64,000 nt of DNA. Source: Thinopyrum elongatum. Its lineage: Eukaryota > Streptophyta > Magnoliopsida > Poales > Poaceae. Position numbers and translations under genes: made by a program. The DNA lies in the NCBI GenBank assembly GCA_011799875.1, contig CM022301.1:87811667-87875666 (forward strand), read 5' to 3'. Shown here piece by piece: positions 1 to 10,206 of the stretch (the stretch's first letter is position 1; the number at the start of each line of letters is the position of its first letter). Below the pieces are notes generated by a model. The model was not told where the DNA came from. It did not search any database and saw nothing but the letters and a program-made list of their open reading frames with translations.

Positions 1-2414
1 ATACACCTACCTTTTACCTTCCTCAAAACAGCCACCGTACCTACCTATTATGGCATTTCCATAGCCATTCCGAGATATATTGCCATGCAACTTTCCACCG
101 TTCCGTTTTATTATGACACGCTCCATCATTGTCATATTGCTTTGCATGATCATGTAGTTGACATAGTATTTGTGGCAAAGCCACCGTTCATAATTTTTAT
201 ACATGTCACTCTTGAGTCCTTGCACATCCCAGTACACCGCCGGAGGCATTCATATAGAGTCATATTTTGTTCTAAGTATCGAGTTGTAATTCTTGAGTTG
301 TAAGTAAATAAAAGTGTGATGATCTTCATTATTAGAGCATTGTCCCATGTGAGGAAAAAAAATAAAAGAGGCCAACGAAGCCCACAAATAAAATAAAAGA
401 GGCCAGAGAAGCCCACCAAAAAAAATGAGAGAAAAGAGAGAAGGGGCAATGTTACTATCCTTTTTCCACACTTTTGCTTCAAAGTAGCACCATGATCTTC
501 ATGATAGAGAGTCTCCTATGTTGTCACTTTTATATACTAGTGGGAATTTTTCATTATAGAACTTGGCTTGTATATTCCAATAATGGGCTTCCTCAAAATT
601 GCCCTAGGTCTTCGTGAGCAAGCAAGTTGGATGCACACCCACTTAGTTTCTTTTTGAGCTTTCATAAACTTATAGCTCTAGTGCATCCGTTGCATGGTAA
701 TCCCTACTCACTCACATTGATATCTATTGATGGGCATCTCCATAGCCCGTTGATGTGCCTAGTTGATGTGAGACTATCTCCTTCTTTTTGTCTTCTCCAC
801 AACCACCATATTCTATTCCACCTATAGTGCTATGTCCATGGTTCACGCTCATGTATTGCGTGAAAGTTGAAAAGGTTTAAGAACATTAAAAGTATGAAAC
901 AATTGATTGGCTTGTCATCGGGGTTGTGCATGATTTGAGTACTTTGTGTGACGAAGATGGAGCATTGCCAGACTATATGATTTTGTAGGGATAACTTTCT
1001 TTGGCCATGTTATTTTGAGAAGACATGATTGCTTTATTAGTATGCTTGAAGTAATATTGTTTTTATATCAATATTAAACTTTTGTTTTGAATCTTATGGA
1101 TCTGAACATTCATGTCACAATAAATAAAATTACATGGATAAGTATGTTAGGTAGCATTCCACATCAAAAATTTTGTTTTTATCATTTACCTTCTCGAGGA
1201 CGAGCAGGAATTAAGCTTGGGGATGCTTGATACGTCTCCAACGTATCTATAATTTTTTATTGTTCCATGCTATTATATTATCTGTTTTGGATGTTTTATA
1301 TGCATTAATATGCTATTTTATATTATTTTTGGGACTAACCTTCAGATGATGCGTGAGTAGTTTACCTCAGACCTACGGCGCCATAGCTAGTAGCTAGATG
1401 GCTTCTTCTCTCTCTTTGATTCTCAATACAACGTTCTCCTTGATGTTCTTGGAGATCTATCCGATGTAATCTTCTTTTGCGGTGTGTTTGTCGAGATCCG
1501 ATGAATTGTGGATTTATGATCAGCTTATCTATGAATATTATTTGAATCTTCTCTGAATTCTTTTATGCATGATTTAATATCTTTGTATTTCTCTTCAAAT
1601 TATCGGTTTGGTTTGGCCAACTAGATTGGTTTTTCTTGCAATGGGAGATGTGCTTAGCTTTGGGTTCAATCTTGCATGATTTCACCCAGTGACAAAGTAG
1701 GGGTAGCGAGACACGTATTGCATTGTTACCATCAAGGATAAAAAGATGGGGTTTTCATCATATTGCTTGAGTTAATTCCTCTACATCATGTCATCTTACT
1801 TAAGGCGTTACTCCGTTCTTTATGAACTTAATACTCTAGATGCATACTGGATAGCGGTCGATGTGTGGAGTAATAGTAGTAGATGCCGGCAGGAGTCGGT
1901 CTACTTGACACGGACGTGATGCCTATATGCATAATCATTGCCTTGGATATCGTCATAACTTTGCGCTTTTCTATCAATTGCTCGACAGTAATTTGTTCAC
2001 CCAACGTATTATTTGCCTTCATGAGAGAAGCCTCTAGTGAAACCTATGGCCCCCGGGTCTATTTTCCATCATAATACTTTCCGATCTACTATTTTCCATC
2101 ATATTACTTTCCGATCTACTATTTTGCAATCTTTTATTTTCAGATCTATATACCAAAAAACCCAAAAATATTTTATCTTTTGTTTATCTATCTCTATCAG
2201 ATCTCACTTTTGCAATTGACCGTGAAGGGACTGACAACCCCTTTATCGCGTTGGGTGCAAGTGTTTGATTGTTTGTGGAGGTGTTGGTGATTTGTGCATT
2301 CTTCTCCTACTGGATTGATACCTTGGTTCTTAACTGAGGGAAATACTTACCTCTACTGTGCTGCATCACCCTTTCCTCTTCAAGGGAAAAACCAACGCAA
2401 GCTCAAGAAGTAGC
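1..2414 (+). mobile_element. 3' part of a Gypsy LTR retrotransposon (internal tail plus 3' LTR)
   Basis: The element enters from the left edge, so its coding part is not visible. Positions 1-1227 are AT-rich, have no long ORF, and look like the long noncoding 3' region of Athila-lineage Gypsy elements of Triticeae. The tail ends in a polypurine tract (about 1207-1227, containing AAGCTTGGGGATG) directly before an LTR that begins TGATACGTCTCC. Two imperfect copies of a roughly 32-bp A-rich unit lie at about 353-425. Orientation is from the tract-LTR order. The family name (WHAM/Sabrina group) is from memory and not secure. Confidence 0.8.
1228..2414 (+). repeat. 3' LTR of the Gypsy element
   Basis: The LTR starts TGATACGTCTCCAACG right after the polypurine tract and ends at about AGAAGTAGC, where it meets unrelated CACTA-like sequence, so the last bases of the canonical CA end are lost. 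A unit of about 29 bp (TTCCATCAT...CCGATCTACT) is repeated near 2068-2130. No target duplication is visible. A very short degenerate copy of the same LTR start appears at about 58703-58728. Confidence 0.75.
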
Positions 2415-2685
2415 CGGAACTCCTCGATATTTTACTCGCCATCGCTTCTACCACGATTTTTTCCGTCATGGACGGCCCAAAGAATGTCATGTAGCTGCGT
2501 CTCCGGCCCACCCAGGACGAAAAGCCCATTTTCTGTCATGATTTTTTGTCATAGAAGTAGGAGCCCACCACATCTATGATGATACCGGGTTTTGTCACAA
2601 TTATCGTCATAGAAGTGTCATAAGCATGACAGGAAAAAAAATTGTTCGGCCCAAAATGTCATGGATGTGTCTTTTTTTTGTAGTG
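2415..2685. mobile_element. CACTA-like DNA transposon terminal fragment
   Basis: The segment ends in TAGTG (2681-2685), so its reverse complement starts with CACTACAAAA, the hallmark of CACTA transposon ends. It is rich in repeated TGTCAT/ATGACA words that resemble subterminal repeats. No transposase and no second end are present, so this is a truncated end or a short non-autonomous remnant. The assignment rests on the terminal motif and remembered similarity; another DNA-transposon superfamily is possible. Confidence 0.55.
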
Positions 2686-3915
2686 ATGACTCTCCGGACT
2701 ATTTATGTGTGTTGCTGGTGCTGCAAGAAGACATCACAAGATGTGTACCGCGGTATGGTCATTGAGGACACACCTTCACTTGAGAGATTACTTGTAGTTG
2801 ATCAAGAAGGTCCAACAAGAATCAATGTCATTTCTGCGCCAAAATTGACAGTGGTGGGCTACTCATCTGACAAATACTCCAAACTTGTTATTGGATCCAC
2901 ACCCGTACAGGTACAACAGCCGCCTTCTACCTCTCCTAGAAATTAACAGTATTTCTAATTTTGAAGATGTATGTTCGCCTGTCATTCAGAAAATGATTCT
3001 GACAAGCTTGACCCCGAAACTGCGCACATTGAAGGTCTTGACACTAGAATCTGTCGGCCCCAACCTGGACCAAGTTGTCAGTTTCCTGAGATGCTTTCCG
3101 TGCCTGGAGAAGCTATATATCGAGGTGATGTTCCTTTCCTGTTAAATGTTAACCATAAGGGAGTTTAATTTTTGACACCTTTTTCCAAGTTTACAATGAC
3201 AATGTACTACGATTTCTAAAGGATTTTTGGAGGATTTCAGTACATACATGTTCCCCCCCCCCCCCATATTGGATGCTCGATCCATATGGTTACAATCCAT
3301 AAGCATTTCTCCTTTGGATTCATCTGTACTAGTTTTCTTAGGGAACTTTTCATCCACTCCAACCTCTTGTGAAGAAGGCTACATTTTTCTAGATTGTAAT
3401 CAAATGCCCATGTTAATCATGTCGGATCGAAGATGGCATGTTAGTGCATTTTAGAAATCCTGCAAACCAAATAGGCCTGTAGTAGTGTTCAAAACTGCAT
3501 GTAGGCACTAACACGTTTTCTTCTTTTGCAGATAAGATTAGGCCCGGTGGTGGATAATGTGCTACAATATAACAATCACATCGAATGCCTACATCTTCAT
3601 CTCTCAGAAATTACTTTGAACTCCTACCGAGGGACCTTACCAGAGATTATATTTGCTAGGTTCTTTGTTGTCAGAGCAAGGGTCCTGAAGGTAATGAGGT
3701 TTGCCCTACATTTATTTCGCAAAAATGAATGGTTTGTTCATCAGCGCCGGTGGCTGCGGCAGAATGGAACAGGCTCCGAAAATGCTGAATTTTGTTTTGG
3801 AACTTCAGATGACAGAGTAATCAGAAGTCATCGTGTCAACCCCATACATGACTTCTCAGTGGCTGACCCCTTTGCAAAAATTATGAGGTTTCGAAACCAG
3901 CCTTACAAGTGGTAA
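2686..3915 (+). pseudogene. 5'-truncated F-box/LRR/FBD-like gene (C-terminal exons)
   Basis: Three exons splice in phase 0. Exon 1 (2686-2910) includes VIEDTPSLERLLVVDQ and VISAPKLTVVGY, typical of the leucine-rich part of grass F-box/LRR/FBD proteins. Intron 1 is 2911-2989 (GT-AG). Exon 2 (2990-3124) has LRCFPCLEKLYIE. Intron 2 is 3125-3531 and contains a 13-C run. Exon 3 (3532-3915) has HIECLHLHLSEITLN and stops at TAA 3913. The F-box and first repeats are missing because the upstream side is the CACTA end. F-box proteins act as SCF ubiquitin-ligase adaptors, but without the F-box this copy cannot. The final exon departs from the usual FBD tail after VLKV, suggesting decay. No stop interrupts the remaining exons, so a short transcript is possible. 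Confidence 0.75.
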
Positions 3916-4807
3916 TATTAGTTTGAACCTCTCTTATATCCATGTTCAGCGGATCAGCGCGGGCGTTTGCAGCTGATGAGCTGAATTTCATTTCTAATAT
4001 CAGTTTGAACCTTGTAATCTTCGAATTTGAGCCATATAACTCTAGAATTTAAACCTTGTAATATTTCGAGCTTTTGTGGTACAATCGTTGAAATGGCATC
4101 GTATGAGACTCGTATATTGGTAGCACTATTTTGACCTTAATATGCAATGGACTTAGAGTTTATTAACCATTCTCGAATGTGTTTACCCTGTCGATCTCAT
4201 AGCACATGATCTGTATAGCTAACTCGACTGCGATCTTTGACATTATTGCACACAATTGGTTTCTTCAACTGTGTGCCCTCTAGAGCGCAGAATTAATTAT
4301 CGCACTCGAGTGTCCATCATCACCCTTCTGCGTAACTTTGACCTCATCACCCACGGGTAAACTTATGACCGAAGTCATTACACTCACTTTGTTTTTACAA
4401 AGCTTTTTGCCAATAAACGCCCACGATTTGTCCCTCTTTTAACCGACGCATGGCCAAACTAGTCGGGCGGGAAGCTTGCCCGGTAAACTGCACGGTTGCG
4501 TGGGAATAGGCTCACCAACAATACATTTGAAGCCTCTTCGAGCCCACGCGTGGTCAAACGAAACGCGTGCGGTGTTCTGAAGCATGCACTGGAATCCTCT
4601 GCTATGAACGCGGTGACAAGACGTGACGATTACAGGACGGCCGGCCCCCATTTATTACAGCGGCCATTTAACCATTGTGTCTCTTCAACCTTTCGATCGC
4701 GCCCCACTATTGCAAGAAGCACACCCAACACGAAAAATTCTTAGAGGGTATCCTGCGCTGCTCCAATGGCGCTCTGAGCAGCTGCCGACGATGAGCAGCA
4801 GTTCACC
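3916..4807. other. Intergenic stretch, no gene seen
   Basis: This holds the 3' flank of the F-box fragment and the 5' flank of the exonuclease-like gene. I see no coding exon or recognisable repeat. An in-frame ATG at 4766 lies upstream of the exonuclease start but is followed by TGA at 4775, so the next ATG (4808) is used. The stretch ATTTATTACAGCGGCCATTTAACC near 4650-4673 is AT-rich, but I cannot call a TATA box with confidence. Confidence 0.5.
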
Positions 4808-5328
4808 ATGCATGCCGTGGTGGACACCCACAGAAGGTTCACGGAGCTCTCAGTGGTGTACACCAACAACCCGGTCTGGGTGGAGCACTCCATCCACATC
4901 ATGGAGTTGTTGCTTGCTGAGGAGAAGTACAAGGTGGTCGGGTTCGACCTCGAGTACACCCACGCTCATGCCGGGTCTCGTCCCAAGGTCGCTGTCGCCC
5001 AGATGTGCGTGCGCAAACACGTCCTCGTATACCACTACTGCCTGGCCATAAGGCCTTGCGAGCATTTTGCCAGGTTTGTTAACAGCCCCCACTGCATGTT
5101 CGCTATGGTGGACATCACCAATGATGTAAAGGTGGTCAAGAATTCAGGCATCGCCTGCCAGAATCTTGTCGACATCCAGGGCCAATACAAGATCTGGGGC
5201 AGCAACGAGCATGAGAAGGACTCACTGGTTCACCTCGCCAAGGCCATCATCGATCACTACTACAGAGACATGAAGGATTCCTGCAACAAGGACAAGCGTG
5301 CTTGGTACTCGGCCTGGATGGAGAAACT

Positions 5329-7723
5329 TGATAACCCACAAGTATAGGGGATCGCAATAGTTTTTGAGGGTAGAGTATTCAACCCAAATTTATTGATTTG
5401 ACACAAGGGGAGCCAAAGAATATTTGCAAGTAATAGCAGCTAAGTTGTCAATTCAACCACACCTGGAGATTAATTATCTGCAGCAAAGTGATCAGTAGCA
5501 AAGTAATATGATAGTTTTGATAGTAGTAGCAACAGCAATAGTAACAGTAACAATGATAACAATAATTTTGTAGCAAGTGTAACAGTAACGATAGCAGTAG
5601 TAACTTAGCAAGAACAATATGAGAGAAATTCATAGGCATTGGATCGATGAATTCGTTGGATGATATTCATCATATAACAGTCATAAACTAGAGAGTGGGC
5701 CGCGGGGTGGAGTGTACAGTACTGTTGCACGCCCGCTGCCGGCTGCAACCGGCCCCTCGACGCCATCATCTGCACCAACAACCGCGAAAAGCCTCCGCCC
5801 AACTTTTCCAAAGTTGCCCGGAGGCTACACCCAGCGGGTGCGCTTGCGCGCCCTCACCGGAACCAAGCCACGCCGACTGCCGTCCGCAGCCGGCCGTCAT
5901 CGACATTTTTCTACATCAACACCCGCTAAAAAACCTCCGCCCAACTTTGCCAAGTTGCCTGGAGGCTCGGAGGCTACTGTCGGGGTAATTGACCACGGGT
6001 ACCCCGAAGACAGCGCGACAATATTTCAAGACATCAGGGCTAGCAAAGCCTCTCAGTCCGACTGCTCAGGCCACCCGGGCGGCCCCCTGTCCGACTGCCC
6101 GGGACGACTCGCCACCCGGCCTGCTCCCCGTCCGGCTGCCCCAGCCAGCCGGCTACCGACTGCTCCAACCAACCGGCTGCCCGAAGTCAACCGCCGACAT
6201 CGACAAGACGGCCGTACCCGGCACTGTTGATGAATAGTAGTGGTGACATCATCTACAGTGTGCTTGTCCCTGGGCACTGTTTTATAAAGTGCACCAGGGA
6301 CAAGGTGGCATGCACGTCACGTCCACGCCCCTCATGGGCATGGTGCCCCAAGCCCACTTGCCCCCATGCCACTACCTAGCTTAGGAAGTAAGCTACCCCA
6401 AACTAGCCATGCCTATATATATGGGCACATAGCCATCCATCCATCCACTCCCACGGGCAAGCATGCCCATGCACACTCACATGGCCAGGCTCATTCGGCC
6501 ATCTAGCTAGCTAGCTCTTTGCTACTGCTTTACACATACGAGGCCAGATGCCTACGGCACTGACCTCAGATACAGCTCCAGGAGCACTCTGTACTGCAGA
6601 TATACCACATACATACAGACATGCAGGAGTAGGGGTATTATCTCTCCGGAGAGCCCCGAACCTGGGTAAACTAGCGCATGCTACTCGCATACCCGTCCCC
6701 GGATATTCCGGCGGCAGTCTTGCCCTCACCTTAAGCCACCCTGTGGCATCTGTCGTCTCGCAACCCCCCCGTGAGAACACCACGACAAGCGGGGTCCATA
6801 TTGGAAACTAAGGGATATTAAGGCCTCCTTTTAATAGAGAACTGGAACAAAGCATTAACACACGGTGAATACATGAACTCCTGAAACTACGGTCATCACC
6901 GGGAAGTGTCCCGACTATTGTCACTCCGGGGTTGCCGGATCATAACACGTAGTAGGTGACTATAACTTGCAAGATCGGATCTAGAACATGGATATAATGG
7001 TGATAACATAAAAGGTTCAGATCTGAAATCATGGCACCCGGGCCCAAAGTGTCAAGCATTAAGCATGGCAAAGTCATAGCAACATCAATCTCAGAACATA
7101 ATGGATACTAGGGATCAAGCCCTAACAAAACTAACTCAATTACATGATGAATCTCATCCAACTCCTCACTGACCAGCGAGCCTACGAAGGAATTACTCAC
7201 TCCCGGTGGGGAGCATCATGGAATTGGCGATGGAGAAGGGTTGGTGATGACGAAGATCGAAGATCCCCCTCTCCGGAGCCCCAAATGGACTCCAAATCTG
7301 GCCTCCCGATGAAGAACAGGACGTGGCGGCGGTTCCGTCTCGCGAAACGCGATGATTCTTTCTCTCCTATTTTTTTCTGGAAAAATAGGATTTTTATAGC
7401 GTCGGTTTCAGGGTCTGCGGGGCCACCAGGTGGGGACAACCCACCTGGGCGTGCCTGGAGGGGGTGGCGCACCCTGGTCGGTTGTGCCCACCCAGGTGCC
7501 CCCTCTGGTGGTTCTTGGCTCCAGTATTTTTCTTTTATTGTATAAAAATTCCTTGCAAAGTTTCGTTCCATTCCGAGAACTTTTATTTCTGCACAAAAAC
7601 AACACCATGGTAGTTCTGCTGAAAACAGCGTCAGTCTGGGTTAGTTTCATTCAAATCATGCAAATTACAGTCCAAAGCAAGAGGAAAAGCGTTAGGAAAA
7701 GTAGATACAACGGAGACGTATCA
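5329..7723 (-). mobile_element. Solo Gypsy LTR inserted in the exonuclease-like gene
   Basis: The segment starts TGATAACCCACAAG and ends GACGTATCA, and is flanked by the perfect 5-bp duplication AAACT (5324-5328 and 7724-7728). No gag, pol, primer site or polypurine tract lies between, so it is a solo LTR. Orientation is inferred from similarity to the antisense Athila LTR ends (TGATGACCCACAAG...GACGTATCA) at 29527 and 42327. The original LTR (about 1.3 kb) is interrupted by a second Gypsy fragment at about 5690-6787. Its right half carries an imperfect inverted repeat around GGTTGTGCCCACC (7432-7492). Confidence 0.85.
5690..6787 (+). mobile_element. Truncated Gypsy element nested in the solo LTR
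   Basis: The segment has a GC-rich internal tail (about 5690-5977) followed by a complete-looking 810-bp LTR (5978-6787) with inverted ends TGTCG...CGACA. The tail has two copies of a short palindromic unit (about 5788-5827 and 5934-5969, CCTCCGCCCAACTTT...GGAGG). A polypurine-like GGAGGCTCGGAGGCTAC precedes the LTR. A TATA-like CCTATATATATGGGC at 6411-6425 is a plausible LTR promoter. I find no matching duplication at its ends (GCTAC against AGCGG), so it is a 5'-truncated or recombined copy. The left boundary is approximate and the family is not named. Confidence 0.65.
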
Positions 7724-8061
7724 AAACTCGACAAAGCTCACGTCGTGTACGCGGCCAAGGAGGCATACACGAGCTACAAGATGTACACGCGGATCATTGA
7801 CATGAGAAAGTGCCTCCTTCCCCAAAACGGTCAGGGATCCAGCCGGAAGCAGAGCAATGGCAAGTGTCGTCGCAACAAGAAGTAGATGATTAGATCCTCG
7901 TTTCTCCTAGTTTAGTATGCATGTAATTGCTTACTTTGGTGTGTGGAAATGTTATGTGTGTAGTCACTTGTGTAATTGTATGCTTAATTTGGTTATGCAA
8001 CGCTGTCTTTTTAAGTATATATGTTGATGCTCTGTAGACAGAGTGTAGATGTTGTGCGGAC

Positions 8062-8747
8062 AGAGCAAATCACATCGCACACGGACTAAACAATGGAACC
8101 TGTCGGTGATGTTTTCATCAATCACTCACAACTGTATACCAGCAATCGTTTGCTCACAACACACACGGCTTGTTAACAGGAATCGTCTGTGTTGTTATCG
8201 GTCTTCCCAAACATTTCCGATTGCAGACCTGTTTGCCGCGTATCACACACATCTTGTTAAGTTGAACCCTTTCTGTTCTCTTGGCTCAATGCAAAAAGTT
8301 CATCCGAGTGAACTGTATGCCGTATATCGCACACACATTCATCGGGCTGACCATTTCTTTTGTGTTGCCTAATCACAAACAGTTCATCCGAGTGAATTGT
8401 ATGCCGTATATCGCACACACCTTCATCTGGCTGCCCGTTTCTGTTGTTCCGCCTCATCATGAACAGTTTATCAGAGTGAACTGTATGCCGTATATCGCAC
8501 ACACCTAGATCTGGCTGCCCGTTTCTGTTGTTCTGTCTCATCGCAAATAGTTCGTATGTATCAACCGTATGCCCCGCATCGCACACGCATCTAAAATCTG
8601 AACCGTGTTTGATGCAACCACCATTGCAAACGTTTTGCATCTTTTTTTACGGTTTTTTACACCACCGTTTGCGATTAATGCATCGCACACAGTTTCATCG
8701 AAGGGTCTCTGATTGTAGTGTCGCGTTAGCAGCATCCCATAGTAGTG
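8062..8747 (-). mobile_element. CACTA-type transposon end with subterminal repeats (copy 1)
   Basis: The right boundary is TAGTG (8743-8747); read on the minus strand it begins CACTACTATGGGATGCTG. Four imperfect units of about 80-84 bp, each with GCCGTATATCGCACACA and a GTTCATCCGAGTGAA-like word, occupy about 8280-8590. They resemble subterminal repeats bound by CACTA transposases. The same roughly 620-bp sequence occurs in the opposite orientation at 58729-59336, and similarity stops near 8062 and 59336. The sequence from 7886 to 8061 is probably the exonuclease gene's 3' untranslated region. No transposase ORF is visible. Confidence 0.65.
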
Positions 8748-10206
8748 ACTAGAAGCTTCGTGGGAGGACCAGAAGGTGAAGGAGGTGAGCACAAGACACC
8801 TGGGCGCGCCAGGAGGCCTAGGCGCGCCCAGGTGGGTTGTGCCCACCTCGAGGCCCATCTTCACATGATTCCAACACTGAAAAATCCTATAAATAGAGAA
8901 ACCATCAGAAATAACCCTAGATCGGAAGTTCTGCCGCCGCAAGCCTCTGTAGCCATGAAAAACCAATCTAGACCTTGTTTCGGCACCGTGTCGGAGGGGG
9001 AAATCATCACCGGTGGCCATCTTCATCATTCCGGCGGTCACCATGATGAGGAGGGAGTAGTCAACCCTCAGGGCTGAGGGTTTGTACCAGTAGCTATGTG
9101 TTTAATCTCTCTCTCTCTCGTGTTCTTGATGGCACGATCTTGATGTATCGCGGGCTTTGTTAATATAGTTGGATCATATGGTGTTTATCCCTCTCTATCT
9201 TGTTGTGATGAATTGAGTTTTCCCTTTGAGATTTCGTTTTATCGGATTGAATGTTTTTATGGATTTGAGAGCACTTGATATATGTCTTGCATATGAATAC
9301 CCATGGTGACAATGGGGTATTATGTTGATTCACTTGATATATGTTTTGGCACTCAACTCGCGGATTTCCGAGGAGACATTGGGGTAATCTATGCATAGGG
9401 GTTGATGCACGTTTTCGTCCTTCTTTCTCCGGTAGAAATCTTGGGGAACTCTTTGAGGTTCTTTGTGTTGGATTGAGTATTATGAATCTGAAATTGTTTG
9501 ATGCGTATCGTATAATTAACTCATGGATACTTGCGGTGACATTGGAGTATCTAGGTGACATTAGAGTTGGTTTATGCGTATCATATGGTGTTATTTTAGT
9601 ACGAACTCTTGGATAGATCGAATAGAAAGAATAACTTGGTGTTATTTTAGTATGAACTCTTGAATAGATCGAACGGAAAGAATAACTTTAAGGTGGTTTT
9701 GTACCCTACAAACAATTTCTTCTTATGTTCTCCACTAGATAAGAACTTTGGAGTGATTCTTCATCGCACGTTGAGGGATGGTTATATGATCCAATTAGAT
9801 CAGCATTGTTGAGAGATTGCACTAGCAAAAGTACGGACCCTAGGCCTCATTTTCAAGCATTGCAATACCGTCTGTGCTCACTTTTGTTACTCGTTACCTT
9901 GCTGTTTTTTATTGTTCCTATTACAAAAATCAATATCTACTATCATTACTACACTTGTATCACCATCTCTTCGCCGAACTAGTGCACCTATACAATTTAC
10001 CATTGTATTTGGTGTGTTGGGGACACAAGAGACTTTTTATTATTTGGTTGCAGGGTTGTTTGAGAGAGACCATCTTCATCCTACGCCTCCCACGGATTGA
10101 TAAACCTTAGGTCATCCACTTGAGGGAAATTTGCTACTGTCCTACAAAACTCTACGCTTGGAGGCCCAACACGAGTCTACAAGAACAAGTTGTGTAGTAG
10201 ACATCA
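8748..10206 (+). mobile_element. Gypsy LTR (5' end unclear)
   Basis: The right end GTAGTAGACATCA at 10194-10206 matches the 3' end of an abundant Triticeae Gypsy LTR (Sabrina/WHAM-type, name not secure). A TATA-like CCTATAAATAGAG near 8888-8900 fits the LTR promoter. A palindromic segment (8783-8847) pairs GGCGCGCC-containing arms. A CT repeat lies at about 9105-9119. The left end directly abuts the CACTA end and I cannot find a canonical start or a duplication, so it may be truncated. Its right end abuts LARD LTR sequence that lacks its own first 1.4 kb. Confidence 0.65.

Larger units (their letters stand above)
4808..7885 (+). pseudogene. 3'-5' exonuclease-like (RNase H fold) gene split by a solo LTR
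   Basis: The coding parts are 4808-5328 and 7729-7885. Ignoring the insertion and one copy of the AAACT duplication they give 678 nt, a single open frame of 225 residues, so the insertion is the only visible lesion. The protein matches the DnaQ/WRN-like exonuclease-domain family common in grasses. Exo I is FDLEY (D47, E49), exo II is VDITND (N105, D106) and exo III is YAAKEAY (Y181, E185). Members of this fold normally have Asp at the last position, so Glu may lower activity. The C-terminus is basic (RKQSNGKCRRNKK). As it stands the first part ends shortly inside the LTR at TAG 5345. Family knowledge suggests DNA or RNA 3'-end trimming; the substrate is unknown. A second family fragment lies at 58509. 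Confidence 0.8.

Noticed and set aside
5712..6277. ORFs of 70-172 codons, Pro/Arg-rich
   Set aside because: They span the junction of a Gypsy internal tail and its LTR, in several overlapping frames, with no known domain.
7430..7885. A 151-codon ORF running from the LTR into the exonuclease C-terminus
   Set aside because: Only the last about 52 codons are gene sequence; the first part is LTR that happens to be open in the same frame.
8257..8640. Repetitive ORF and apparent spacer-like repeats, CRISPR-like at first glance
   Set aside because: Units of about 80 bp without constant short repeats and unique spacers; they are CACTA subterminal repeats, and the host is a plant.
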